Of a DNA stretch of 64,000 bases, positions 54,402 to 64,000 are shown in pieces. This DNA comes from Microcoleus sp. FACHB-61 (lineage in GTDB: Bacteria; Cyanobacteriota; Cyanobacteriia; Cyanobacteriales; Microcoleaceae), in assembly GCA_014695295.1 (NCBI GenBank), contig JACJNY010000054.1:1-64000 (forward strand). The letters run 5' to 3'. Position 1 is the stretch's first letter. The number at the start of each line of letters is the position of its first letter. The notes beneath the pieces are model-generated. The model saw only the letters and a program-made list of their open reading frames with translations, had not been told where the DNA came from and did no database searches. A program made the translations under genes and the position numbers.

Positions 54402-56030
54402 CTATTTCATCAACGGTTCGATTTCTTGCCGCAATTTCGACCAAGCCGACAAAACTTCCGGCTTAGAAGTTATGCCTTTTTGAACTAAAACAACTCCGTC
54501 CAATACTTCAGCAATTCCGTACAAACCTTGCCGTAGAGCTTCATCAGTAAAACGCACTCCCGCCCGAACTCTAGCCCGATCGAGCGGAACTTTTAAATTG
54601 TCTTGCTGCAATTGCCACAAATCTAACAGCGCATAATCAACATCGACTACTTTTCCCTCTTCGTCTTTCATCTGCATCACTTCTAAACGGATGATGTTCC
54701 GGCGGCCCGAAAGGTGGGAAACTAGATAACCGCTGGTAGAAATGCTAGCATTTTGGGGAATCAAACTTAAGACTTTTTTGACATTAGCTGCGTGTCCGAG
54801 TTGAGCCGGCAAAGATTGATAAACCCAAGGTTGAAAAGAATAAGGAGAGAGGAAATACAAAGCTCGATTCGGATTGGAAGTGTAGGTAAGCAGTATTGAC
54901 AGACCGATACACCCAATCCAGAAGCGGTGGAACCTGGGTTTAAATTTATCTTGATGTTGCGACCACCACAGGATTGTACCGTAAAATAACCCCGGAATTA
55001 CAGCAAATGTGTAGCGGGTGTTGATAGAAGTAGCGGCCTGATTAACAACTTGCAGCAACAGAACCAGTAAAGGAAAAACAGTCATTAACCAGGCGCTAGG
55101 AGTGATCGCAGGTACAAATGCTAGCGGCAACCAATGACCTAAAAGATATAATATTCGCCTACTTGCATCTTTAAAAAATACTTCAATTATGAGCTGAGGT
55201 TGACTGATAATCGCCCAAAGCAGTTCTAGAGTTGACGGGTTCTCGGTTTTGACAAATTTCCTAAAGTAATTAGCTAAGTACAAGCGAGAATTGTCAACCG
55301 AAAACATCGGCATGATAGTATTAGTTATGAACACCACGTAGCTAAAGCTGAGAGCGCACAAAGCTATGCCGACGCGGGGGTAGCGGCGGCTGACAATTAA
55401 ATACATTCCGATGCCAAACAAGCTAATTCCAGCATCTTCGCGAGTGCCTAATGTTAAAACTGCGAACAGCCAAAATAGCGGCCAGCGCTGCTTTTCTAAT
55501 GCTAGGAGCAAGCTAAATATAAATAGAGGAATTTGGCAGTGTTCGTAAAAATCTCCCAGCGTCGGGCCGATGACACCATTTGCTCCGTAATAGCTGGCTA
55601 CTATCATTACCGACTGGGGAACAGATAGATAGTGTCTTGCTAAGAAATACAGCACTATTCCGGCTGCGGCAATTAAAGCAACTTGCAAAACTATCAGGGT
55701 AATGGGGGATGGAAATAAGGCATAAATTGGCATCCAAATCAGAAAATTGATAACGAAGTGTTGCCCTAAATGGATGTAAAATGGGTAGGACAGTTGTCTG
55801 TCCATCAGCGAGGCGCTGGAAGCCGCTGAGGACAGTGACCCTTGAAAAAAATTGCCGTGTATGCTATTCCAAAATACTTGGTTAAATAGACCGTGATCGT
55901 AGGTGGCTAAGAAGCTTTCGTAGCGGATTATGCTAAAAGTTAAAACTAATATAAAAAATATGGTTGCTAGAATTGTAACTTGACGCAACCCTGTTTGATT
56001 GTGCCAATAGTCGAGAGGTTTAAATTTCAT
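54402..56030 (-). CDS. DUF2079 multi-spanning membrane protein (542 aa)
   Basis: DUF2079 proteins are predicted membrane glycosyltransferase-like proteins. Features: 10 or more hydrophobic spans; VLTFSIIRYESFLATYDHGL, FNQVFWNSIHGNFFQGSLS, an HLGQHFVINFLIWMPIYALF segment typical of the family (DHGLFNQVFWNS...H..P), and a soluble C-terminus with ILLTYTSNPN and LLDLWQLQQDNLKVPLD. Catalysis and substrates are not shown for the family. The start ATG overlaps the stop of the deacetylase gene by 4 bp (atga), so translation is coupled. It is the last gene of the operon GT2-deacetylase-DUF2079. Confidence 0.88.
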   Translation of the reverse strand: MKFKPLDYWHNQTGLRQVTILATIFFILVLTFSIIRYESFLATYDHGLFNQVFWNSIHGNFFQGSLSSAASSASLMDRQLSYPFYIHLGQHFVINFLIWMPIYALFPSPITLIVLQVALIAAAGIVLYFLARHYLSVPQSVMIVASYYGANGVIGPTLGDFYEHCQIPLFIFSLLLALEKQRWPLFWLFAVLTLGTREDAGISLFGIGMYLIVSRRYPRVGIALCALSFSYVVFITNTIMPMFSVDNSRLYLANYFRKFVKTENPSTLELLWAIISQPQLIIEVFFKDASRRILYLLGHWLPLAFVPAITPSAWLMTVFPLLVLLLQVVNQAATSINTRYTFAVIPGLFYGTILWWSQHQDKFKPRFHRFWIGCIGLSILLTYTSNPNRALYFLSPYSFQPWVYQSLPAQLGHAANVKKVLSLIPQNASISTSGYLVSHLSGRRNIIRLEVMQMKDEEGKVVDVDYALLDLWQLQQDNLKVPLDRARVRAGVRFTDEALRQGLYGIAEVLDGVVLVQKGITSKPEVLSAWSKLRQEIEPLMK

Positions 56031-56833
56031 AGTTTTTGCTGAATCTGATATTGGCTCTCAGGTTGACTGAAGTTGTCCTTAAATTCGGAAATAGAAATAA
56101 ATTTGCCTTGGGTTTTCAGGTTAGTGAGGTATTTTTCTAGTTTTTCAACCATTTTGCTGCCCGAGTCTTTTTTGACGTAACCGGGTAATTTAAACTGCGA
56201 AATATCTGTGAATTCCCAGGGGTGAAAGTAGATGTTCAGATAGGAGTCTGTTTCTAGGGTTAGTTGGGTTGCTAATTCTATCATTGAGAGGGGAAAGTTT
56301 TTAAAGCTCAGCCAAAATAAGGGAAATCTGATCAGAGGAGTCACTGAAATGGGAAGGTTGAGCAGTTTATTCGTATAATATGCAGTTCGGGGTTTAGATA
56401 GGTTGTTGTATCTGCCGGGGATGTAAGTTGGATTCATTGATGAGTTGTATTCGTAGCCTGCTTTTTCTATTTCTGCGTCGTCAACGGGCTGAAGTCTTGC
56501 CATCCTGAATCCAGTGATTTCAGTATTAGTTATTTGTTCTAAGGTTTGTTTAGATTTATGTAAATCTTCTATGCAAAAGTGAGAGTGGTAAAAGCCGTGG
56601 GAAGCGATTTCATGGTGTTTTGAAATTTCTCTGATTGTATCTGGGTTGTGGAGTGCAAAGTTAGCTGTGACAAAAAATGTGGCTGTAATATCTAATTTTT
56701 CTATAAGTGCAATTATCTTTGATAATCCTCGGTTAGAGATTTCAAATTTGATGTCGGATTCCACGGGTTGACCGTATTCTTCTGGGATGTCAAATTCTTC
56801 TATGTCAAAGCTCAACAAAATTGATTTATTCAT
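56027..56833 (-). CDS. polysaccharide deacetylase family protein (268 aa)
   Basis: A NodB-type carbohydrate esterase that removes N-acetyl groups from polysaccharide. Motifs: LLSFDIEEFDIPEEYGQPVE (motif 1, D-I-E), TATFFVTANFALHNPDTIRE, EIASHGFYHSHFCIEDLHKS (H-x-x-x-H metal motif), GFRMARLQP (motif 3, usually R-P), and LNIYFHPWEFTD (HPWE). Members with SFDIEE and HPWE work on envelope or lipid-linked sugars (DUF3473-type tail reads YFHPWEFD). Start and stop overlap the neighbouring genes by 4 and 8 bp. The C-terminal metal-site pattern is intact. Confidence 0.9.
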   Translation of the reverse strand: MNKSILLSFDIEEFDIPEEYGQPVESDIKFEISNRGLSKIIALIEKLDITATFFVTANFALHNPDTIREISKHHEIASHGFYHSHFCIEDLHKSKQTLEQITNTEITGFRMARLQPVDDAEIEKAGYEYNSSMNPTYIPGRYNNLSKPRTAYYTNKLLNLPISVTPLIRFPLFWLSFKNFPLSMIELATQLTLETDSYLNIYFHPWEFTDISQFKLPGYVKKDSGSKMVEKLEKYLTNLKTQGKFISISEFKDNFSQPESQYQIQQKL

Positions 56834-57554
56834 AGTAGCCTGCGCGGTCGTTTGCTCTAATTTTAAATAAGCAGAGTAGCATTTTTAGGGAATCTTTAAA
56901 AATATTGACTTGCGAATTTTTGTAGAGGTGGTGCTGGGAAACTTTGGCGGGAATTTCACCAATGGTATATCCTCTTTTTTTGGCTAAAAAAAGCAGTTCC
57001 GCATCAAATGAAAAGCCAGTAAGTGTTTGTGTTTTAAATATTTCTTGGGCGGGTATTTTGTTAAATCCTTTGAGCCCGGCTTGCATATCTCTATATGGTA
57101 GATTTAGAATTTTTCCAGAAATTAAGTTAAATATTTTGCCGGATATTTTTCTGAGTAAGGTAAGATTTCGGAAGTTTTCTCTATCGAGGTTTCTGCAACC
57201 AATTACGACATCAACTTCTTTTAATTTTTTGACTAAGAGTTCGAGGTGTTCGAGGGAGTAAGCTAAATCGCCATCCATGAAGCAAATGCAGTCAGCGTCT
57301 ACACATTCGCTGCCTTTTTTGACGGCATATCCTTTGCCTTGACGGTTGCTATAAGAAATTAGTTTGATGTGATGTGTGGGGAAAGTTTTGAGTTGGTTTT
57401 CGAGAATTGGCAGTGTCTTGTCGGTCGAGCCGTCATTAACAATAATAAAATTGTAAGCATGATTTTTTTGAGAAAATTCTAAAATTCTGTCAAAGGTTTG
57501 GGCTATGCAATTTGCTTCGTTGTAAACAGGCAGAATTACCGCTATCTTCATCAT
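56826..57554 (-). CDS. glycosyltransferase family 2 protein (242 aa)
   Basis: GT-A enzyme similar to polyprenyl-phosphate glucosyl/mannosyl transferases. MKIAVILPVYNEANCIAQTF, FIIVNDGSTDKTLPILENQL, and DADCICFMDGDLAYSLEHLE (DxD-like MDGDL) define the donor site; CRNLDRENFRNLTLLRKISG and LPYRDMQAGLKGFNKIPAQE (with D-x-Q-x-G acceptor/catalytic block) follow. The final 40 residues are basic. No membrane span is evident in the C-terminus. Two Met codons open the frame (57554 or 57551). First gene of the overlapping operon; the product pathway may be modification of a lipid-linked sugar. Confidence 0.9.
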   Translation of the reverse strand: MMKIAVILPVYNEANCIAQTFDRILEFSQKNHAYNFIIVNDGSTDKTLPILENQLKTFPTHHIKLISYSNRQGKGYAVKKGSECVDADCICFMDGDLAYSLEHLELLVKKLKEVDVVIGCRNLDRENFRNLTLLRKISGKIFNLISGKILNLPYRDMQAGLKGFNKIPAQEIFKTQTLTGFSFDAELLFLAKKRGYTIGEIPAKVSQHHLYKNSQVNIFKDSLKMLLCLFKIRANDRAGYYE

Positions 57555-57981
57555 GGCTGTTCGATCGAGCTTTCGGTCAAATATGCTACCACCTCGGGAG
57601 GTAAATCACAAGTAAATAATTTACAGAGAAAATTTTACAGATAAAATTTCTGGCGGGGAGAGGTATTGTTAACTGCGGATGAGAAAATTGACTTCAACTT
57701 CGCCTTGAAAGTGCAAAGACGAAGTTGGACTTTTTGGAACCTCTTAACAGCGGGCAGTTTCGGGGTTGGAGGGTGCTGTCGGAATTGCTGCGGTCGATCG
57801 CCCATACTGGCTAATCTATCTCAAATGATGATTTTTGAGCAAGGGGGCGATCGCCACTCATCGAGCACGACTTGTCAAGTGTGAACCGGGGTTGCGGGAT
57901 AAGTGCGATCGAGACAAATTGTATCATGCTGGAGTTGAGCCAGCTTATCTTTACGGAAAACGCGGGCGATCGACAATCTAG
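57555..57981. other. intergenic region with no gene
   Basis: About 430 bp between the divergent operon and a deacetylase-like fragment. Holds a G/C-rich patch and HIP1-type words. No RNA or gene supported. Confidence 0.4.
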
Positions 57982-58392
57982 ATTCTCTCAGCAGCGAAGC
58001 CAGAAAAACCTTCTTACTCCCACCCGAACTTTTTACCTGATGAGGTTGTAATTGTCAATGTAAATTATTTAGTTAACAAATTGCCGGAGTATTTTCAACC
58101 GGGTATTACGCTCGGAAAAAAACGGATTATTAGCTTTTTACTAGCATTCATCCTCACTTCCATCACTTATCAAGTAATCTTAGAAATCCTCACAGTAGAA
58201 ATTCCCATTTTCTGCTTTCACAATATACTCTACCTTCACAATCGCCAGGAAATACCGCCGCTGCGACGACTCTTTTCCGGCGACTACAGCCATCAAAAAT
58301 TGGAATTTTTTTTAGAGTATTTAGTCAGCCATAATTATTGGTTTTTGTCATGCCAAGAGCTTGGCGAGTATTTCATAGCAAAGCCCAAATAG
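57982..58392 (+). pseudogene. polysaccharide deacetylase-like N-terminal fragment
   Basis: An open frame from just after a tag (57979-57981) reads VIVNVNYLVNKLPEYFQPGI, then a membrane anchor RIISFLLAFILTSITYQVIL and the characteristic VEIPIFCFHNILYLHN and PPLRRLFSGDYSHQKLEFFL, EYLVSHNYWFLSCQELGEYF. In related cyanobacterial deacetylases this leads to the catalytic FDDGY block; here a stop follows KPK immediately. A usable start is only TTG at 58081. The catalytic domain is absent, so it is probably a remnant of a membrane-anchored deacetylase next to an intact different one (56027-56833). Confidence 0.6.
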
Positions 58393-58410
58393 CCGTGCCG
58401 ATTGAATAGA

Positions 58411-59466
58411 TTAAAGTGACTTCAAAATGCCGCTTTCCAACTGATAAATTGCTGCCATGATTCCGCTTTCAGGATTTGTAAGCAGGGACTTTTTGACATC
58501 TTTCAAGTATTCTACAATGTGTTCCCGCAAAATCGGTCTTTCTACTGTGACTGTGTGATTGTAATCCCACAAGTCCCAGATGATAATTCCGATGCCGACA
58601 ATCGGATCGATTAAACTTACTCCCAACTGACTAGCAACTGTACCGCCTGTTTTTGTGGCTACCTTGGCGGCGGCTTTGCTGGCAACTTTTGCGGTAACTT
58701 TGCTACCAACTTTAGCTGCTACTCCCAAAATTAAGGGTTTAGCCACTAAGTAGCCGCTGCCGCCAACTAATACTTTTAATGATAAATTCGAGACGTTTCC
58801 TTTGTCGCTAATTGTGGTGGCAATATCGTTCAAATATTTGTCCCACTGTACTTGCGGTATATTATAATTGTTTTGAACTACTTTCACATTATTGCTAACT
58901 TCTGATATGTACAAATTAGCAGTATCTTGAGTGATTAATTGAAATCGCAGTTGAGCGTTTTTGGGTACAAGCACGCGGTTAGCAAATTCTCTTTGAAAGT
59001 CTTCGGTTAATTTTTCGGAAACAGCACGAGATGCTGCTGTCATATCAAATCTGTTGAGTACGGCAGATTTCACGAAGTTAAAAGGTACGGTAAACTCCAT
59101 CTTTTTTTGAGTGAAGTAATCAAAGTACCAATCGAGGAAACTATTGTCAACTCTTGCAATTACTTCGGTTTCCCATTTGTCCAACTCTTTTGAGGCGAAA
59201 GTTTCGGCTGTTGTATGAGATTTTTGGATTGCGTTTTTAATGTCTTGGTTGACTTTGCTGAAATCGTGTGGCGGCGAGACTACAACTGCTGTGGTTCCCG
59301 TATTTGTTAGTGACTGGGAAATTAGAAAGTTACCTAATAGGGGAATGATGACTACTAAAATTACGATCGTCCAAATCATCGGTGTCACTGTTTTGATAAA
59401 CTGACCGATAACTCTGAGACGTTCTGTTTTCTCTGAATAGCTAATTTCTTCCTTGTCTTGACTCAT
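58411..59466 (-). CDS. membrane-anchored protein of unknown function (351 aa)
   Basis: I do not recognise a family. TM1 lies near 28-50 (PMIWTIVILVVIIPLLGNFL); residues 70-240 are a charged, coiled-coil-like extracytoplasmic or cytosolic stretch (EELDKWETEVIARVDNSFL; YISEVSNNVKVVQNNYN). Residues 255-315 are Ala/Lys/Gly-rich amphipathic repeats (GVAAKVGSKVTAKVASKAAA, KVATKTGGTVASQLG) ending in a hydrophobic segment GVSLIDPIVGIGIIIWDLWD. The Ala/Gly-rich, alternating basic helix followed by a hydrophobic hairpin recalls membrane-inserting domains, but this is inference. It diverges from the nuclease-like gene by about 210 bp. Confidence 0.6.
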   Translation of the reverse strand: MSQDKEEISYSEKTERLRVIGQFIKTVTPMIWTIVILVVIIPLLGNFLISQSLTNTGTTAVVVSPPHDFSKVNQDIKNAIQKSHTTAETFASKELDKWETEVIARVDNSFLDWYFDYFTQKKMEFTVPFNFVKSAVLNRFDMTAASRAVSEKLTEDFQREFANRVLVPKNAQLRFQLITQDTANLYISEVSNNVKVVQNNYNIPQVQWDKYLNDIATTISDKGNVSNLSLKVLVGGSGYLVAKPLILGVAAKVGSKVTAKVASKAAAKVATKTGGTVASQLGVSLIDPIVGIGIIIWDLWDYNHTVTVERPILREHIVEYLKDVKKSLLTNPESGIMAAIYQLESGILKSL

Positions 59467-59677
59467 GGCGGTTTCTCAACTGATGAGAGTTGGGCTAGTT
59501 TCGATTATAGGCGATCGTACCTGCGATCGTGTTACGGGCGTGTGGCCTGGGATTCTGGAAAGGTTGGGGAAAAGTCCGCGCGAGCGAAGCTACCCCAAAG
59601 GGAATCGCCAGTTTTTAATTTTTGACTGCATAGAAATTAAAGTGGTACTATTTTTGAATAGATCTCAAGCTGTTAAT

Positions 59678-60526
59678 ATGACATTAGATCCTTTGCTCCG
59701 CAAGCTAGCAGCCATAAATGAAGCTTTATCTGCCCTTTCAGCAGAAACCTGCACGGCGCCCGGATGCAATCAAGCCGTTTCAAAACCCGGTCACAAATTA
59801 TGCTACGAACATTGGAAAGCTAACAACGCTCAACCCGTGTCAGCGCCCAAACCTAAACCCCAACAATCCTCTTCCCCCTCACTTCTGTCCGCTACCAGCA
59901 TCAGCGAGAAACTAGAAATATCAAAGCACAAAGTCAATCCGATTTTAGCGGAGTTAGGATTGGTAAATAAAGAGCGCAACGGCTGGGTAGCCACTAAGCG
60001 GGGAATAGGTTTTGGGGCGGTGCAAAAAACCTACCCTCAAGACAACACTCCTTATGTGCTTTGGCCGGAATCTATACTGACAAATCAAGTTTTTCTAGCG
60101 ACTATTGAGAGTCTTAAAGGTGACAATTCAGAACAGAGCAAAACAGAAGTAAACACAAAGCTAGGGTTCCGCGAGAAGTTTCGGGCGAGTGCACAGCATC
60201 GAACAACCGACGGTCATTTTGTGCGGTCTAAAGCTGAAGTTTTGATTGATAATTGGCTCTATATGGCGGAGCTAGTTCACGCCTATGAACGCCGACTACC
60301 CATAGAGGAAGAAGCTTACTGTGACTTTTATATTCCTGGGGGAAAGGTGTATATTGAATATTGGGGATATGAGAACAACCCGGAGTATGTGTCGCGTAAG
60401 AAAGTGAAGCAAGAACTATATCAGAAGTACGAACTCAACCTGATTGAGTTAACAGATGAACACATCAAGAATTTGGATGATTATTTGCCTAGAATGTTAT
60501 TAAAATTTGGCGTAATTGTAAATTGA
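59678..60526 (+). CDS. zinc-finger/winged-helix protein with PD-(D/E)XK-like nuclease domain (282 aa)
   Basis: The N-terminus holds a probable zinc site CTAPGCNQAVSKPGHKLCYE (Cys-x4-Cys...Cys-x2-His). A winged-helix-like region follows (ATSISEKLEISKHKVNPILA, LGLVNKERNGW). The C-terminal 130 residues resemble the VSR/MutH-like PD-(D/E)XK nuclease: GHFVRSKAEVLIDNWLYMAE (E), EEEAYCDFYIPGGKVYIEYW (D, then E in YIEYW), KVKQELYQKYELNLIELTDE. A conserved E-V-L-I-D-N-W-L...C-D-F-x6-Y-I-E-Y-W pattern is seen. The ATG at 59678 is used; residues before it look random. Some genomes mis-annotate this as glycerol kinase. It could act on DNA during repair or defence, unproven. Confidence 0.65.
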   Translation: MTLDPLLRKLAAINEALSALSAETCTAPGCNQAVSKPGHKLCYEHWKANNAQPVSAPKPKPQQSSSPSLLSATSISEKLEISKHKVNPILAELGLVNKERNGWVATKRGIGFGAVQKTYPQDNTPYVLWPESILTNQVFLATIESLKGDNSEQSKTEVNTKLGFREKFRASAQHRTTDGHFVRSKAEVLIDNWLYMAELVHAYERRLPIEEEAYCDFYIPGGKVYIEYWGYENNPEYVSRKKVKQELYQKYELNLIELTDEHIKNLDDYLPRMLLKFGVIVN

Positions 60527-60597
60527 TTGAAAAGTACGATCGCACTCTTCATCCGCGTTAATCTGCGTTAATCTGACTATCTATCACAGCTTTCCAT

Positions 60598-60684
60598 GAC
60601 TTACGCAGTGATAACGATTTTTTGTCATTCTGAGCGATAGCGAAGAATCTCAAGGTCTGATACTACCGTTACAATGCGTAAGTC
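60598..60684. repeat. MITE-like element, 87 bp
   Basis: gacttacgca (60598-60607) and tgcgtaagtc (60675-60684) form a perfect 10-bp inverted repeat. The interior includes cattctgagcgatagcg and aagaatctc, a word common in bacterial repeats. Sits between the nuclease-like and HEPN-like genes. Confidence 0.6.
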
Positions 60685-60689
60685 CTGTT

Positions 60690-61397
60690 TCATTCGAGGG
60701 TTGTACTTATATCTAATAAGTTATTGTAATCCTCTGTAATCTCTAGCGGAGAAATTTCAATCTTTAAAAGAGACATATAACGATGACATATTGCTCTCGC
60801 CTCATCGATCAATTTTTGCAAGTCATCTTTTTCAGGCCTAATCATCTCTTCAGGCTTTGTCCCTAAGACCGCGTTTTCATCTTCCTCATTTTTTAATATC
60901 TTCCTGTTTTTTTCCCTAACCACTAAATATTTTTTATATTTAAAAAGTTCTGCCTTGTCATAGTGAGCTATTGCTTTGTCTCTGTGATTAAAAAGTATTT
61001 TTTTCAATCCATCTAGATTCTGATCGTAATCTTTGTCATCCGCTTTTTTATCTTTGAATTTAATTTTGTCTTTCTCTAATTGTTTTCTGTCTAACTCACC
61101 TATTTCCTGGGATGTTTTTTTCCATGATTTATAATTACTCTCAACAATATTTAAAATTTTGGGAACGCTTACAGCATCATCATGTGAGTCATATACTTGA
61201 CACAAATATAATACACACAGGTTGCGAAATCCCTGGGCAGTCATCGTCCAGAAATGACGTGCTTTAGCGTATTTTTCTGGCGTACTACCTAAACCATAAA
61301 ATAAATCATAAGCTACCGACAAATAGTATTGAGCATTCGATAGCCTAGCATCAATAGAGTGAATCATATCACTAAATTCTTCTTTTTCAACTGTCAT
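60690..61397 (-). CDS. HEPN/AbiU2-like protein (235 aa)
   Basis: The helical, highly charged protein contains KKILFNHRDKAIAHYDKAEL, whose R-x5-H (RDKAIAH) is the HEPN RNase signature, and an upstream HFWTMTAQGFRNLCVLYLCQ segment that matches the AbiU2-type HEPN core. HEPN proteins are often toxins or RNA-cleaving defence effectors. Basic helical stretches (KKTSQEIGELDRKQLEKDK) and a C-terminal helical cap follow. aaggct lies 7 bases before the ATG. No nucleotidyltransferase antitoxin is next to it, so it may be an orphan; a defence role is inference. Confidence 0.65.
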   Translation of the reverse strand: MTVEKEEFSDMIHSIDARLSNAQYYLSVAYDLFYGLGSTPEKYAKARHFWTMTAQGFRNLCVLYLCQVYDSHDDAVSVPKILNIVESNYKSWKKTSQEIGELDRKQLEKDKIKFKDKKADDKDYDQNLDGLKKILFNHRDKAIAHYDKAELFKYKKYLVVREKNRKILKNEEDENAVLGTKPEEMIRPEKDDLQKLIDEARAICHRYMSLLKIEISPLEITEDYNNLLDISTTLE

Positions 61398-61431
61398 TTT
61401 GATAGCCTTTTATTGATTAAGTTATAAAGTA

Positions 61432-61450
61432 GGGTAGGCATTACCTACCC
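61432..61450. repeat. gtagggtaggca palindrome
   Basis: gggtagg (61432-61438) pairs with cctaccc (61444-61450), a diverged relative of the gtgggca palindromes at 37195 and 38094. It lies between the HEPN-like gene and the end of chlN. Confidence 0.55.
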
Positions 61451-61508
61451 CACTTATATAATTAGCGCTTTTTACAACAGTGAAAACCGGAAGTAGATGA
61501 GCTAGAGA

Positions 61509-63404
<1,896 letters not shown>

Positions 63405-64000
63405 TCACTTAAAATCCGACAAAAAGCCCGAAATTTCTTCATCCTCATCGTCGGAATCCAAATCGCCGAGACCTAGAGCATCTAAATCATCTTCGTCAGG
63501 ATCTCCCGTAGTTGCTTCCCCCAGATCGTCAAGTCCGAGATCGTCGAGGTCATCGTCATCAGATACAGAGAAATCGTCAAGACCGTCATCGTCCAAGTCG
63601 CCCAGATCCATGTCTAGGTCATCTGAGGTCGCTGTCCCAAACGGATCGGGTATTTCTTCGGCGACAAAATCTGCATCTTCTTCGCCAAACGGATCGGATA
63701 TCCCCGCTTCGAGATCCCCAGAGGTCAAAGTCCCAAATTGTGAGGCTTCTTCTTCCTCGTCATCGCCGAGGTCGAGACCGCCTAAAGCCGAGGCTTCTTC
63801 TTCCTCGTCATCGCCGAGGTCGAAACCGTCCAAAGCCGAGGCTTCTTCCTCATCGTCATCGCCGAGGTCGAGACCGCCTAAAGCCGAGGCTTCTTCCTCA
63901 TCGTCGTCCAGGTCGAAGTCAGATACCGCATCTTCCTCGTCGTCGCCGAGGTCGAAGTCAGATACCGCGTCTTCCTCATCGTCACCCATATCGAAGTCAG
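63405..64000 (-). CDS. very acidic repeat protein, C-terminal part (198+ aa, start off the window)
   Basis: The minus-strand frame is open to the right edge and ends at 63405-63407. It is dominated by Asp and Glu with repeating units of about 16 residues (e.g. EASALGGLDLGDDEEE) and of about 13 residues (AVSDFDLGDDEED), followed by DPFGEEDADFV, DLDMDLGDLDDDGLDD and a Leu/Asp tail DEEISGFLSDFK. No catalytic motif is visible. Low complexity and extreme negative charge suggest a disordered acidic tail, perhaps for binding cations or a basic partner; this is inference. The start is outside the window. Confidence 0.7.
   Translation of the reverse strand, partial: DFDMGDDEEDAVSDFDLGDDEEDAVSDFDLDDDEEEASALGGLDLGDDDEEEASALDGFDLGDDEEEEASALGGLDLGDDEEEEASQFGTLTSGDLEAGISDPFGEEDADFVAEEIPDPFGTATSDDLDMDLGDLDDDGLDDFSVSDDDDLDDLGLDDLGEATTGDPDEDDLDALGLGDLDSDDEDEEISGFLSDFK
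63742..63885. repeat. 48-bp tandem repeats, three units
   Basis: Units 63742-63789, 63790-63837 and 63838-63885, each starting gaggcttcttc and ending aaagcc, with few changes. A shortened fourth unit follows. They encode the 16-residue acidic repeat of the 63405-64000 gene; a multiple of three keeps the frame. Confidence 0.9.

Noticed and set aside
63742..63885. Possible CRISPR or satellite array
   Set aside because: The 48-bp units are contiguous, without spacers, and are in frame inside a coding sequence.

Overview
The window looks like chromosomal DNA of a filamentous, oscillatorialean cyanobacterium (Microcoleus/Oscillatoria/Phormidium type). The grounds are the dark-operative protochlorophyllide reductase genes chlB and chlN, a Ser/Thr kinase fused to GUN4, several cyanobacterium-specific families (CGLD27, DUF2949, DUF3318, Mo-nitrogenase C-terminal-like, low-complexity tail membrane protein), many GCGATCGC (HIP1) octamers and heptanucleotide short tandem repeats typical of filamentous cyanobacteria. 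The genus is an inference from general resemblance.

Layout. 1-4200 is a mobile-element graveyard: an IS4-family transposase relic is split by an IS630-family element, which is itself split by an apparently intact 1486-bp IS4-type element with a 10-bp target duplication; a broken glycosyltransferase remnant follows. 4300-7200 holds a glycosyltransferase and two cyanobacterial hypotheticals. 7554-13580 (minus strand) is the translation/transcription operon rimP-nusA-ylxR-infB, followed by a decayed moaD-like gene. 14479-18692 carries a response-regulator/histidine-kinase protein and a hybrid sensor kinase. 19549-26159 holds an IS5-type transposase relic, a channel-like membrane protein, a Ser/Thr kinase-GUN4 fusion, a 59-aa protein behind a structured leader, a CobA/BtuR-like P-loop protein with a degenerate Walker A, an adenylate kinase and RNase PH. 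26587-34603 contains a second Cache-type sensor kinase and a giant Ser/Thr kinase/AAA/GAF/histidine-kinase protein. 35657-41087 holds chlB, a RelE-type toxin-antitoxin pair, a PIN-domain relic, a NucS/DUF91-like nuclease, a Mo-nitrogenase C-terminal-like protein and a rhomboid protease. 41208-44096 is a third Cache-type kinase with two PAS domains. 44825-49212 has a secreted small protein, DUF2949, two tandem initiator tRNAs each with its own terminator, and the group yqeK-rsfS-CGLD27-asparaginase. 49378-58392 is an envelope/exopolysaccharide region: an nhaC relic, GT4, an RsbW-like anti-sigma kinase, a STAS-sugar transferase fusion, DUF3318, then an overlapping DUF2079-deacetylase-GT2 operon and a deacetylase fragment. 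58411-61397 has an unknown membrane protein, a zinc-finger/winged-helix/PD-(D/E)XK-like protein and a HEPN/AbiU2-like protein. The window ends with chlN and the C-terminus of a very acidic repeat protein.

How the parts connect. ChlB and ChlN form the catalytic NB complex of light-independent protochlorophyllide reductase but lie about 24 kb apart and in opposite orientation; chlL is not in the window. The three Cache-type kinases and the two other histidine kinases share strongly similar segments and look like a locally amplified paralogous set. The RsbW-like kinase beside a STAS-sugar transferase suggests that a polysaccharide-initiating enzyme is controlled by partner switching. No CRISPR array, rRNA or prophage was seen. 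Repeat families (short inverted-repeat elements ending in aggacttacg-type termini, gtgggca palindromes, 7-bp tandem repeats) are scattered between genes.

All identifications come from reading the sequence and from family knowledge; no database search was run. Domain positions are approximate.
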